Part shown: one piece after another, positions 42,557 through 51,084 of the stretch
Numbering within the stretch: position 1 is the stretch's first letter
How the letters are laid out: each line of letters opens with the position of its first letter
Assembly: GCA_963832895.1 (NCBI GenBank)
Contig: CAWHVQ010000014.1
Coordinates: 124,001 to 188,000, forward strand
Direction: 5' to 3'
Length of the DNA stretch: 64,000 nucleotides
Origin: JAMXLO01 sp963832895
GTDB taxonomy: Bacteria > Pseudomonadota > Alphaproteobacteria > Acetobacterales > Acetobacteraceae
Translations under genes and position numbers: made by a program
The notes under the pieces: generated by a model
The model's database searches: none
What the model was told of the DNA's origin: nothing
What the model saw: the letters and a program-made list of their open reading frames with translations, nothing else

Positions 42557-43642
42557 ATGGCAAGCTCGCCCCCCACGATTTCTCTCGCCCTCCAAGGCGG
42601 CGGCTCGCATGGCGCCTTCACCTGGGGTGTGCTCGACCGCCTCCTCCAGGAGGTCACTGCGAACCGCCTCCGTATCGCCGCCATCAGCGGCAGCAGTGCG
42701 GGCGCCATCAACGCCGCCCTCACGGTTAGCGGTCTTGTCCAAGGTGGCCCCGACATCGCGAGGCAGAAGCTGACCGACTTCTGGCACACGCTGTCGCGTC
42801 GCGGCTTCCTGGCAGGCAATCCGCTGATTTATGGCGAACCGGGCCCGTTCGGCGGCGTCAATCTGGACTGGTCGCCGATAACCATCGCCATGGAGGCGAT
42901 CGGCCTGGTGGTATCACCCTATACCAATCCGTTCTACGCCGACGCGCTGGCCCCACTGCTCGCACAGGCCTTCCCGGCCGCCGACGTCGCGGCGCTGAAC
43001 GCGGCCATCGCGCCGCGGCTGTTCGTCGGCGCCACGGATGTCGTCAGCAACGGCCGCGTGATCTTCACCCAGCCCGACATCTCCATCGATGCGCTGCGCG
43101 CCTCTGCCTGCCTGCCGACCGAGTTCAAGGCGGTCGCCATCGGCGGGGCGACCTACTGGGACGGGGGCTATCTCGGCAATCCGGCGCTCGCGCCTTTGCT
43201 GGACCACGCGCAGGATCTGATGCTGGTCCTGGTGAACGCGTTCCACCGCGACGGCATGCCGCCACACTCTGCCCCCGCAATCATGGACCGGCTCAACGAG
43301 GTCACCTTCAACGCCTCCGTCGTGCTGGAGATCAATGCGATCGAGACGGTCAACCGCCTCCTCGCCGAGCTGGCGGCATCGGGCGTGACCTACGCCGGGC
43401 AGTACAAGCCAATCCGCCTGCACGCGGTGCGCAATGACGCGTTCGTCGAGCAGCTTGGATTTGCCTCGAAGAACAGCACCTCGTGGGACTTCCTGTCCCG
43501 CCTGCATGATGTCGGATATCAGACGGCGGAGACCTGGCTGGGCGCACATAGCGACGACCTCGGAAAGCAGTCCTCGCTCGACGTGAAGGCGGAGCTAACC
43601 GACAGGGTGCTCAAGTGCCGCGGATCGGGGCAGGCAAGTTGA
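42557..43642 (+). CDS. Patatin-like phospholipase
   Basis: Patatin-family lipid acyl hydrolase, 361 residues, with a Ser-Asp dyad. The oxyanion loop is LALQGGGSHGAFTWGVLD, the nucleophile is in the GxSxG elbow ISGSSAGAINAAL, and the catalytic Asp in TYWDGGYLGNPAL, the DGG motif. No signal peptide is visible, so it probably acts inside the cell. Patatins of this type cleave phospholipids or other acyl esters; the substrate is unknown. Its last 28 bases overlap the GTG start of the HEAT-repeat gene, so the two are probably cotranscribed. It is divergent from the kinase gene. Confidence 0.9.
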   Translation: MASSPPTISLALQGGGSHGAFTWGVLDRLLQEVTANRLRIAAISGSSAGAINAALTVSGLVQGGPDIARQKLTDFWHTLSRRGFLAGNPLIYGEPGPFGGVNLDWSPITIAMEAIGLVVSPYTNPFYADALAPLLAQAFPAADVAALNAAIAPRLFVGATDVVSNGRVIFTQPDISIDALRASACLPTEFKAVAIGGATYWDGGYLGNPALAPLLDHAQDLMLVLVNAFHRDGMPPHSAPAIMDRLNEVTFNASVVLEINAIETVNRLLAELAASGVTYAGQYKPIRLHAVRNDAFVEQLGFASKNSTSWDFLSRLHDVGYQTAETWLGAHSDDLGKQSSLDVKAELTDRVLKCRGSGQAS

Positions 43643-44475
43643 GCGGTCCCTCGGGAAATAACAATTCAACGCCTGACGGCCAGCTCGACCTATTTGCCGG
43701 ATCTGGCTTCCTTCCGGCGACCCAACCGGCGCCGCTTCCAAGGACCACTGTTATCGGCCCGGCAGAACTCGACGATACGGCCTTGCTGGCGGCCATTCCT
43801 ACGTCGGGTATCGCCGATGGCCCATCCCTCGCGGCGGAGGCCGGGCGCCGTCGTTTGGTCGCGGCCATCCCGGTGCTGGAAGACTACTGCCGCCGGTTCG
43901 CCGGCTTCGGATTGAGCCGCGCGCTGCCCGAACAAGTCGCGGCGCTGGACGCGCTTGCCACAATCGGCGGCCCTGACGCTGCGCGAAGCGTCGCACGGAT
44001 CATGGCGCAGGGATGGGTGCAGGGACCGGGGGTGGCCAGCGCGGCCGCCGCCGCGGCGCGGCTCGGATCGCACCTGCCGGCAGATACCGTGCTCGCCCTG
44101 CTGCGCCACGCGGATCCGACCGTCCGTCGGCACGCCTGCGGTCTGGCACGCAGCGGCGTCGAGGTCATCGCCACGCTCACCGAACTGCTCGGGGACCTCC
44201 ATGCGGAGGTTCGCACCGAGGCTGCCTGCGCACTTGGCCGCATGGGCTGCGCGCAGGCAATGCCGCTGCTCAAGCTGACCTTGGGCCAGGCACCGACCGC
44301 GCCGGTGATCCGGGCCATCGTGGCGGTGGCCGACCACGACTGCATCGTCCTGCTCGGCCGCATCGCTGAGGGAGCCGCACCCGACCTTGCCGCCGCAGCC
44401 GTCAACGCGCTTGAGGCAATGGAGCACCCGCTTGCCGAGCGGCGGCTCGAACGGCTGCGGCAGGGTCGGTGTTGA
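43615..44475 (+). CDS. HEAT-repeat protein
   Basis: All-helical repeat protein, 286 residues, starting at a GTG inside the patatin gene. HEAT/PBS-lyase-like repeats are visible as LLRHADPTVRRHACGLARSG, LLGDLHAEVRTEAACALGRMG and similar units at about 30-residue spacing in the second half. The first 60 residues (SGPSGNNNSTPDGQLDLFAG) are low in structure. HEAT proteins of this kind act as binding scaffolds; overlap with the patatin gene suggests that the two products may work together, which is inference. Ends about 120 bases before atpH. Confidence 0.72.
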   Translation: MPRIGAGKLSGPSGNNNSTPDGQLDLFAGSGFLPATQPAPLPRTTVIGPAELDDTALLAAIPTSGIADGPSLAAEAGRRRLVAAIPVLEDYCRRFAGFGLSRALPEQVAALDALATIGGPDAARSVARIMAQGWVQGPGVASAAAAAARLGSHLPADTVLALLRHADPTVRRHACGLARSGVEVIATLTELLGDLHAEVRTEAACALGRMGCAQAMPLLKLTLGQAPTAPVIRAIVAVADHDCIVLLGRIAEGAAPDLAAAAVNALEAMEHPLAERRLERLRQGRC

Positions 44476-44592
44476 CGGACCCCCGGTGTGTTGCGCCCTC
44501 CTGGACCCCATGCTAGAGGCCGCCGCGCCGGTCGGGGGCCGGTCTCCCATCCACGCCCGCGCCCACGCGCGGCCAAGTACAGGGAACGGCAC

Positions 44593-45162
44593 GTGGCCAA
44601 TGGCGCTACGACGATTGCATCCGGCGGCGGCCTCGCCGACCGCTACGCCGCGGCACTCTATGCACACGCCGATGAGCAGCACGCGCTCGATACCGTGGTG
44701 TCGGATATGGAGTCACTGGGGCGCCTGATCAGCGCCAGCGCCGATTTTCGCCGCCTGATCGAATCGCCGTTGATCGACGTGAACCAGGCCACCAGGGCCG
44801 CGCTCGCCGTGCTGGAGCAGGAAGGCTTCTCCAAGCCGGTGCGTGACTTCGTGGGCGTCGTCGCCGCCAACCGACGGCTACGCAATCTGCACGAGGTCGT
44901 TGCGGCCTTTGCCCATCTGGTGGCCGAGAGGCGTGGTATCGTCACGGCGCATGTCGCCTCCGCCCACCCGTTGAGCGACGTCCAGCGCCAGCAACTCCGC
45001 GCCCGGCTGATCGAGGCCGGCTACGGCAATGTCAACATCGTCGAGTCAGTGGAAGCCGATCTGCTTGGCGGTCTCGTCGTGCGCATCGGCGCCCGGCTTT
45101 ACGACACCTCACTCAAATCCCGCCTGCAGCGCCTGCAGTACGCCATGAAGGGAGCCGCCTGA
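44593..45162 (+). CDS. atpH: ATP synthase F1 subunit delta
   Basis: Delta (OSCP-like) subunit that joins the F1 head to the peripheral stalk, 189 residues. Family features are the N-terminal helix GLADRYAAALYAHADEQ, the central LVAERRGIVTAHVASAHPL block (the delta signature) and the C-terminal LLGGLVVRIGARLYDTSLKSRL. A GTG at 44593 is chosen because AGGGA precedes it at proper spacing; the longer frame upstream has no homology. First gene of atpHAGDC; atpA starts one base after its stop. The F0 genes are elsewhere, as is normal in alphaproteobacteria. Confidence 0.93.
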   Translation: MANGATTIASGGGLADRYAAALYAHADEQHALDTVVSDMESLGRLISASADFRRLIESPLIDVNQATRAALAVLEQEGFSKPVRDFVGVVAANRRLRNLHEVVAAFAHLVAERRGIVTAHVASAHPLSDVQRQQLRARLIEAGYGNVNIVESVEADLLGGLVVRIGARLYDTSLKSRLQRLQYAMKGAA

Positions 45163-45163
45163 T

Positions 45164-46696
45164 ATGGAGATCCGCCCAGCCGAGATCTCGGAGATCCTGC
45201 GCAAGCAGATCGCCGCGTTCGACACCGAGGCCAATGTCGCCGAGACCGGCCAGGTGCTGAGCGTCGGTGACGGCATCGCCCGCGTGTTCGGCCTGCAGAA
45301 CTGCATGGCCGGCGAGATGGTCGAGTTCCCCGGTGCCGGCCTGCGCGGCATGGCGCTGAATCTCGAGACCGACAATGTCGGTGTGGTGATCTTCGGCGAC
45401 GACAAGATGATCCGCGAGGGCGACACTGTGCAGCGCACCGGCGCCATCGTCGACGTGCCGGTGGGCGACATGCTGCTCGGTCGCGTGGTGGACGCACTCG
45501 GCAATCCGATCGACGGCAAGGGTCCGATCGTCAGCTCCGAGCGGCAGAGTGTCGAGGTAAAGGCGCCTGGCATCATTCCCCGCAAGTCGGTGCACGAGCC
45601 GATGCAGACCGGGCTCAAGGCGATCGACGCGCTGATCCCGATCGGCCGCGGTCAGCGCGAACTGATCATCGGCGATCGTCAGACCGGCAAGACCGCGGTG
45701 ATCATCGACACGATTATCAACCAGAAGACCATCAACGCCGGCAGCGACGAGAGCAAGAAGCTGTACTGCATCTATGTCGCGGTGGGGCAGAAGCGTTCCA
45801 CGGTGGCACAGCTTGTGCAAACGCTGGAGGAATACGGCGCGCTCGACTATACCATCGTCGTCGCCGCCACGGCGTCGGATCCGGCGCCGATGCAGTTCCT
45901 GGCGCCCTATACCGGCTGCACGATGGGCGAGCATTTCCGCGACCACGGCCGCCATGCGGTGATCTTCTACGACGACCTGTCGAAGCAGGCGGTCTCGTAT
46001 CGCCAGATGTCGCTGCTGCTGCGCCGCCCGCCCGGGCGCGAGGCGTATCCGGGCGACGTGTTCTACCTGCATTCGCGCCTGCTGGAGCGCGCGGCGAAGA
46101 TGAACGACGCGGAGGGTTCGGGATCGCTCACCGCGCTGCCGGTGATCGAGACGCAGGCCGGCGACGTGTCGGCGTACATCCCGACCAATGTCATCTCGAT
46201 CACGGACGGGCAGATCTTCCTGGAGACCGAGCTGTTCTTCCGCGGCATCCGACCGGCGGTGAATGTCGGCCTGTCGGTTTCGCGCGTCGGGTCCGCCGCG
46301 CAGGTGCGTGCGATGAAGCAGGTCGCCGGCCGCATCAAGCTGGAACTGGCGCAGTATCGCGAGATGGCGGCGTTCGCGCAGTTCGCCTCGGACCTCGATG
46401 CATCGACGCAGCAGTTGCTGGCGCGCGGCTCGCGGCTGACCGAACTGTTGAAGCAGCCGCAGTTCAAGCCGGTGCCGATCGAGGAGCAGGTGGTCGTGAT
46501 CTTCGCCGGCGTGCGCGGCTATCTCGACAAGATCGATATCGGCCGGGTCGGCGCATTCGAGTTGCAGATGCTGTCGGAGATGAAGTCACGCGAACCGACG
46601 ATCCTGGAGTTGATCCGCACCGACCTGGAGATCAAGCCGGACACCGAGAAGAAGCTGACGACGTTCATGGACAATTTTTCCAAGAGCTTCGCTTGA
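45164..46696 (+). CDS. atpA: ATP synthase F1 subunit alpha
   Basis: Alpha subunit of the F1 head, 510 residues, the usual length. MEIRPAEISEILRKQIAAFD opens the protein; the P-loop is GDRQTGKTAVI, followed by VAVGQKRSTVAQL and the C-terminal signature region around PAVNVGLSVSRVGSAAQ with the arginine finger in SVSRVG. It begins one base after atpH. A GC-rich palindromic repeat separates it from atpG and may set relative expression of the two. No insertions or missing residues are seen. Confidence 0.97.
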   Translation: MEIRPAEISEILRKQIAAFDTEANVAETGQVLSVGDGIARVFGLQNCMAGEMVEFPGAGLRGMALNLETDNVGVVIFGDDKMIREGDTVQRTGAIVDVPVGDMLLGRVVDALGNPIDGKGPIVSSERQSVEVKAPGIIPRKSVHEPMQTGLKAIDALIPIGRGQRELIIGDRQTGKTAVIIDTIINQKTINAGSDESKKLYCIYVAVGQKRSTVAQLVQTLEEYGALDYTIVVAATASDPAPMQFLAPYTGCTMGEHFRDHGRHAVIFYDDLSKQAVSYRQMSLLLRRPPGREAYPGDVFYLHSRLLERAAKMNDAEGSGSLTALPVIETQAGDVSAYIPTNVISITDGQIFLETELFFRGIRPAVNVGLSVSRVGSAAQVRAMKQVAGRIKLELAQYREMAAFAQFASDLDASTQQLLARGSRLTELLKQPQFKPVPIEEQVVVIFAGVRGYLDKIDIGRVGAFELQMLSEMKSREPTILELIRTDLEIKPDTEKKLTTFMDNFSKSFA

Positions 46697-46718
46697 TCGT
46701 GGCAGGAACGAAGCAAAG

Positions 46719-46755
46719 CCTCCCCCTCCCCCTGCGGGAGGGGGTCAGGGGGAGG
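46719..46755. repeat. GC-rich palindromic repeat (atpA-atpG gap)
   Basis: Single copy with arms CCTCCCCCTCCCCCTGC and GGGAGGGGGTCAGGGGGAGG in the 67-base gap between atpA and atpG. It matches the elements in the hyf operon at 16972-17071 and 19905-19944 and can form a stable mRNA hairpin. Confidence 0.75.
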
Positions 46756-46763
46756 AGATCAAA

Positions 46764-47645
46764 ATGCCCAGCCTGAAGGCACTCCGCACGCGCATCAACA
46801 GCGTCAAGTCGACCCAGAAAATAACCTCCGCCATGAAGATGGTGGCGGCATCGAAGCTCCGCCGGGCACAGGCGCAGGCCGAGGCGGCGCGTCCTTACGC
46901 CGAACGGATGGAGCGCATGCTGCGTGCGCTGGCGGCCTCGGCGGCGGATATGCCGAACGCCCCGGCGCTGTTGGCCGGCACAGGCAAGGATCAGACCTAT
47001 CTGCTGGTGCCAGTCACCGCGGATCGCGGTCTGGCAGGCGCCTTCAACTCGAGCATCGGCCGCGCCACGCGAACGCTCGCGCGGCGGCTCGAGGCCGAAG
47101 GCAAGACGGTCAAGATCCTCCCGGTCGGCCGCAAGGGGCGTGATTATCTGCGCCGCGAACTGGCCAGCCGCATCACGGGCGACATCTCCTACGCAGGCAA
47201 GCGTCGTCTGGAGTTCTCAGACGCGGAGGAGGTCGGCAGCCGCATTACCACCATGCTGGCCGCCGGCGAGATCGACGTCTGCATTCTGATCTACAACCGC
47301 TTCCGTTCCGTGATTTCGCAGATCGTCACCGAGCAGCAGTTGATCCCAGCGCCACCGCCGCCTGAAGGCGAAGCGGACGATCTTGGCGGCGCCAGCTACG
47401 AGTTCGAGCCGGACGAGGAGACCATCCTGGCGCGCCTTCTGCCGCAGGCGCTGGCGATCCAGATCTTCCGCGCGCTGCTGGAAAGTGCCGCGGGTGAGCA
47501 CGGTGCTCGCATGACCGCGATGGACAACGCGACGCGCAACGCCGGCGACATGATCAAGCGCCTGACCTTGAACTACAACCGCGCGCGCCAGGCGAACATC
47601 ACCAAGGAACTGATCGAGATCATCTCCGGCGCCGAAGCCGTCTGA
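46764..47645 (+). CDS. atpG: ATP synthase F1 subunit gamma
   Basis: Central rotor-shaft subunit, 293 residues. The N-terminal helix MPSLKALRTRINSVKSTQKI followed by TSAMKMVAASKLRRAQ and the C-terminal helix SEHGARMTAMDNATRNAGDM-like block are the two coiled-coil arms of gamma. The central VTADRGLAGAFNSSIGR region is conserved. It follows the palindromic repeat with a GGAGGAG ribosome site. atpD begins 16 bases later. A short acidic insertion (PPPEGEADDLGGASYEF at about 197-213) is seen in many alphaproteobacterial gamma subunits. Confidence 0.95.
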   Translation: MPSLKALRTRINSVKSTQKITSAMKMVAASKLRRAQAQAEAARPYAERMERMLRALAASAADMPNAPALLAGTGKDQTYLLVPVTADRGLAGAFNSSIGRATRTLARRLEAEGKTVKILPVGRKGRDYLRRELASRITGDISYAGKRRLEFSDAEEVGSRITTMLAAGEIDVCILIYNRFRSVISQIVTEQQLIPAPPPPEGEADDLGGASYEFEPDEETILARLLPQALAIQIFRALLESAAGEHGARMTAMDNATRNAGDMIKRLTLNYNRARQANITKELIEIISGAEAV

Positions 47646-47661
47646 TAGGGGCATAACAGCA

Positions 47662-49098
47662 ATGGCAAGCAACATCGTCGGACGCGTGACCCAGGTGATG
47701 GGCGCGGTGATTGACGTGCAGTTCGACGGCGAACTGCCGTACATCCAGAACGCGCTGCACACCAAGCTCGCCGGTCACACCCTGGTGCTGGAAGTCGCGC
47801 AGGAACTCGGCGAGCGCACGGTCCGGTGCATCGCGATGGACAGCACTGACGGCATCGTGCGCGGCCAGGAGGTGGTGGATACCGGCGGCCCGATCACCGT
47901 GCCGGTTGGGCCGGAGACGCTGGGCCGCATCCTGAATGTCATCGGCGAGCCGATCGACGAACAAGGCCCGGTCAACACGACGAAGCGCTATCCGATCCAT
48001 CGTGAGGCACCGAGCTTCGAGGAACAGGCTACGTCGGCCGAAATCCTGGTCACCGGCATCAAGGTGGTTGATCTGCTCGCGCCCTACCTGAAGGGCGGCA
48101 AGGTCGGTTTGTTCGGTGGCGCCGGCGTTGGCAAGACCGTTATCATCCAGGAACTGATCAACAACATCGCCAAGGCGCATGGTGGCGTGTCGGTGTTCGC
48201 CGGCGTGGGCGAGCGCACGCGTGAGGGCAACGACCTCTACCACGAGATGATCGACGCCGGCGTCATCAAGATGGACGAGAACCACAAGGTTATCGAAGGC
48301 TCCAAGGTGGCGCTGATGTACGGCCAGATGAACGAGCCGCCGGGCGCGCGTGCCCGTGTCGGGCTGTCGGGACTGTCGCTTGCAGAATACTTCCGCGACG
48401 AGGAAGGCCAGGACGTACTGTTCTTCGTCGACAACATCTTCCGCTTCACCCAGGCGGGCGCTGAGGTCTCGGCGCTGCTGGGCCGCATTCCCTCGGCGGT
48501 GGGCTACCAGCCGACACTGTCCACCGACATGGGCGCGCTGCAGGAGCGGATCACGTCGACCAAGAAGGGCTCGATCACCTCGGTCCAGGCGATCTACGTG
48601 CCGGCCGACGACCTGACCGATCCCGCACCTGCGACGTCGTTCGCGCATTTGGACGCGACCACCGTGCTGTCGCGGCAGATCGCGGAGCTGGGGATTTATC
48701 CCGCGGTGGATCCGCTGGATTCAACGTCGCGGTCGCTGGACCCGCGCATCTGCGGCGAGGAACACTACGAGGTGGCGCGCGAGACGCAGCGCATCCTGCA
48801 GACCTACAAGTCGCTGCAGGACATCATCGCCATTCTCGGCATGGACGAGCTGTCGGAGGAGGACAAGCTGGTGGTGGCGCGAGCCCGGAAAATCCAGCGC
48901 TTCCTGTCGCAGCCGTTCCACGTGGCCGAGGTGTTCACCGGCTTCCCCGGCATCTTCGTCCCCGTCGCGGACACGATCCGCAGCTTCAAGGCGATCTGCG
49001 CCGGTGAGTACGATCACCTGCCGGAGGCGGCGTTCTACATGGTCGGCACGATCGAGGACGCGGTGAAGAAGGCTGAGACCCTGACGGCCACCGCCTAA
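47662..49098 (+). CDS. atpD: ATP synthase F1 subunit beta
   Basis: Catalytic subunit of F1, 478 residues. Walker A is GGAGVGKTVIIQELINN, the catalytic Glu is in FAGVGERTREGNDLY, Walker B is in DVLFFVDNIFRFTQAG, and the signature PSAVGYQPTLSTDMG follows. LGMDELSEEDKLVVARARK (the DELSEED lever) is complete. It shares one base with the atpC start (TAATG), so translation is coupled. Everything indicates an intact enzyme. Confidence 0.98.
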   Translation: MASNIVGRVTQVMGAVIDVQFDGELPYIQNALHTKLAGHTLVLEVAQELGERTVRCIAMDSTDGIVRGQEVVDTGGPITVPVGPETLGRILNVIGEPIDEQGPVNTTKRYPIHREAPSFEEQATSAEILVTGIKVVDLLAPYLKGGKVGLFGGAGVGKTVIIQELINNIAKAHGGVSVFAGVGERTREGNDLYHEMIDAGVIKMDENHKVIEGSKVALMYGQMNEPPGARARVGLSGLSLAEYFRDEEGQDVLFFVDNIFRFTQAGAEVSALLGRIPSAVGYQPTLSTDMGALQERITSTKKGSITSVQAIYVPADDLTDPAPATSFAHLDATTVLSRQIAELGIYPAVDPLDSTSRSLDPRICGEEHYEVARETQRILQTYKSLQDIIAILGMDELSEEDKLVVARARKIQRFLSQPFHVAEVFTGFPGIFVPVADTIRSFKAICAGEYDHLPEAAFYMVGTIEDAVKKAETLTATA

Positions 49099-49517
49099 TG
49101 GCCGTCAACCTTGAGATCGTCTCGCCGGAGCGGCTGCTGCTGTCGCGACCGGTGGACATGGTGGTGATCCCGGCGAGCGAGGGCGACATGGGCGTGCTGG
49201 AAGGCCATGCGCCCGTGATCGTCATACTGCGTGGCGGCGTCATTGCGCTCTATGAAGGCGATCGGATCACCGATCAGATGTATGTCGCCGGCGGCTTTGC
49301 CGAAGTGACGCCGGAGCGCTGCACCGTGTTGGCGAACGAGGTGATGGCGCCCGGCGATCTTTCGCGCGAGGAAGGCGAGCGGCGTCTGGCCGAGGCGGAG
49401 ACCGCCTTGTCGCAGGTCGAGGCATCCGATGTCGTGGCCGAAGAGCTGGCTCTGGAGCGCGTCCAGTCGGCGCAGGCGTTGATCGAGGCGGCAGATTCGC
49501 TGCTGACCGGCCGATAG
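49098..49517 (+). CDS. atpC: ATP synthase F1 subunit epsilon
   Basis: Epsilon subunit, 139 residues, with an N-terminal beta-sandwich (LEIVSPERLLLSRPVDMVVI, then PASEGDMGVLEGHAPVI) and a C-terminal helical part (REEGERRLAEAETALSQVEA) that can inhibit ATP hydrolysis. The start overlaps the atpD stop by one base. It is the last gene of the operon; the convergent Uma2-like gene ends two bases away and no terminator hairpin lies between them, so the transcripts may overlap. Confidence 0.95.
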   Translation: MAVNLEIVSPERLLLSRPVDMVVIPASEGDMGVLEGHAPVIVILRGGVIALYEGDRITDQMYVAGGFAEVTPERCTVLANEVMAPGDLSREEGERRLAEAETALSQVEASDVVAEELALERVQSAQALIEAADSLLTGR

Positions 49518-49518
49518 C

Positions 49519-50085
49519 TCACGCCGTGGCCGGCCGAGCGCCGCGCGCGAGATAGGTGCCGATGTAAAGCTCGGCCAGCGGGCAGGTCAGGGCCATCGTT
49601 TCGAGGTGCAATGTACCGTCCTGGCTGATCTGGATCGGTTCGCCGGGCCACGTGCCATCCGAGTTCCGCCGCAACAGATCCGCGGCGACCGATGACGAGC
49701 GGAGCACCAGCACCTCTTGCACGCTTGGGATCGACACATAGGTCCAGACGTTCTCCCACGTATCCGACTCGTTCGTCGGCGACAGGATCTCGACGATCAG
49801 CACCGGGTCGGGCAATGCAGTCAGCCCGGCGCCGACATCAGCGCAGGTAACGGCCAAATCGGGCACGCGCATGTTGCTGCGCGCGCGCACGCGGGGAACG
49901 ATGGCAGGCTCGGTTACCACGCGACACGGACTGCCTGTTGCGCGCAAATGGTGCGTCAGAGTGTAGCCGACGTTCGTCTGGATGATGCCGTGCGTGGCAC
50001 TGGCCGGTGACATTGCCCGCGGCTCGCCATCGACCAGTTGCCAGCGACCGTCGCCAGCCCAGGCAACGAACTCCTCCACGGTCAT
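49519..50085 (-). CDS. Uma2 family endonuclease-like protein
   Basis: Member of the Uma2/DUF820 family, which has a PD-(D/E)xK nuclease-like fold; 188 residues. Family blocks are TVEEFVAWAGDGRWQLVDGE, RVPDLAVTCAD (the Asp of the active site) and PVLIVEILSPTNESD, where Glu-Ile-Leu-Ser matches the ExL/K position. Members are widespread, often in many copies, and their biological role is unclear. The ATG at 50085 is used; a TTG 18 codons upstream gives an extended N-terminus (ADEFRHPPQSAHH) that also looks plausible. The long frame that continues upstream is a shadow of the diiron-protein gene. Confidence 0.8.
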   Translation of the reverse strand: MTVEEFVAWAGDGRWQLVDGEPRAMSPASATHGIIQTNVGYTLTHHLRATGSPCRVVTEPAIVPRVRARSNMRVPDLAVTCADVGAGLTALPDPVLIVEILSPTNESDTWENVWTYVSIPSVQEVLVLRSSSVAADLLRRNSDGTWPGEPIQISQDGTLHLETMALTCPLAELYIGTYLARGARPATA

Positions 50086-50256
50086 GTGGTGTGCGCTCTG
50101 CGGCGGGTGGCGGAACTCATCGGCCGATCCTAACGGCAATCTGGCCGCCACGCAGCCGGCTGGGGAACGCTTTGGCGCACTTTGGCTGCTACCCTTTCGA
50201 ATCCCGCCCGGAAATGGCAGTTTGCCGACACGGCTTCGAACAGTGCGGACACAAAG

Positions 50257-51078
50257 ATGAAGCATTGGCGTATCGAGGACGTGGCGTGGGACCGGTTCGA
50301 TCCGGCCAAAGCCGACCCCGAGCTCATCCCTCTGGTGAAGGCCGCCGCGATGGTGGAGCGGAACGGCACAGACTACGCCATCTACCTCAACCGGGTCTTC
50401 GGCGACGATCCTGATTTCCGCCGGGCGGCCGACTATTGGGCCACGGAGGAGGTGCAGCACGGCGACGCCCTCGGCAAGTGGGCGATGCTCGCTGATCCGA
50501 CCTGGGACTACCAGGCCGCGTTCGCGCGCTACAAGGCGGGCTTTCAGTTGCAACTGGACGCCGAGGCCTCGATCCGCGGCTCGCGCACCGGTGAGCTGAT
50601 CGCGCGATGCATGGTGGAGACCGGCACCTCCAGCTACTACACGGCGCTCGCGGACGCGACCAAGGAGCCGGTGCTGCAGCAGATCTGCCGCCACATCGCC
50701 GCCGACGAGTTCCGCCACTTCAAGCTGTTCTACGACCACATGCGCCGCTATCTGGCGCGCGAGAACATCGGCCTGCTGCGTCGCCTGCGCATCGCCGCCA
50801 GCCGCATCGGTGAGAGTGAGGACGACGAACTGGCCTATGCCTGGCACTGCGGCAACGAGCCGGAAGGGTTGCCTTACGAGCACGCGCGCTGCACCGCTGC
50901 CTACATGGCGCGGGCCATGGCGTTCTACCGCTTCCGTCACATCGAGCGCGGCATGGGCATGATCTTCAAGGCGGTCGGCCTGCCGCCGCGCGGGAGGCTG
51001 TCCGATCTGTCCGCCAAGGCCGCCTGGCGACTGATGCAGTGGCGGCGGCAGAGCTTTGCCGCGCGCCTGGCGGCCTGA
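50257..51078 (+). CDS. Ferritin-like diiron protein (acyl-ACP desaturase-like)
   Basis: Four-helix-bundle protein of 273 residues with two carboxylate-His motifs for a diiron site: an ExxH in WATEEVQHGDAL and a DExxH in HIAADEFRHFKLFY, with supporting Glu in MVERNGTDY and CMVETGTSSYY. This pattern fits ferritin-like oxidases near the acyl-ACP desaturases. The ATG at 50257 starts MKHWRIEDVAWDRFD, which is typical of the group; 25 codons of open frame upstream lack homology. Likely oxygen-dependent oxidation of a lipid or other substrate, but the reaction is not known. Convergent with the cytochrome b561 gene, six bases away. Confidence 0.82.
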   Translation: MKHWRIEDVAWDRFDPAKADPELIPLVKAAAMVERNGTDYAIYLNRVFGDDPDFRRAADYWATEEVQHGDALGKWAMLADPTWDYQAAFARYKAGFQLQLDAEASIRGSRTGELIARCMVETGTSSYYTALADATKEPVLQQICRHIAADEFRHFKLFYDHMRRYLARENIGLLRRLRIAASRIGESEDDELAYAWHCGNEPEGLPYEHARCTAAYMARAMAFYRFRHIERGMGMIFKAVGLPPRGRLSDLSAKAAWRLMQWRRQSFAARLAA

Positions 51079-51084
51079 GCGCCG

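Noticed and set aside
50086..50940. Long N-terminal extension of the Uma2-like protein
   Set aside because: It is antisense to the diiron-protein gene and shows no family similarity; Uma2 homology begins near 50085.
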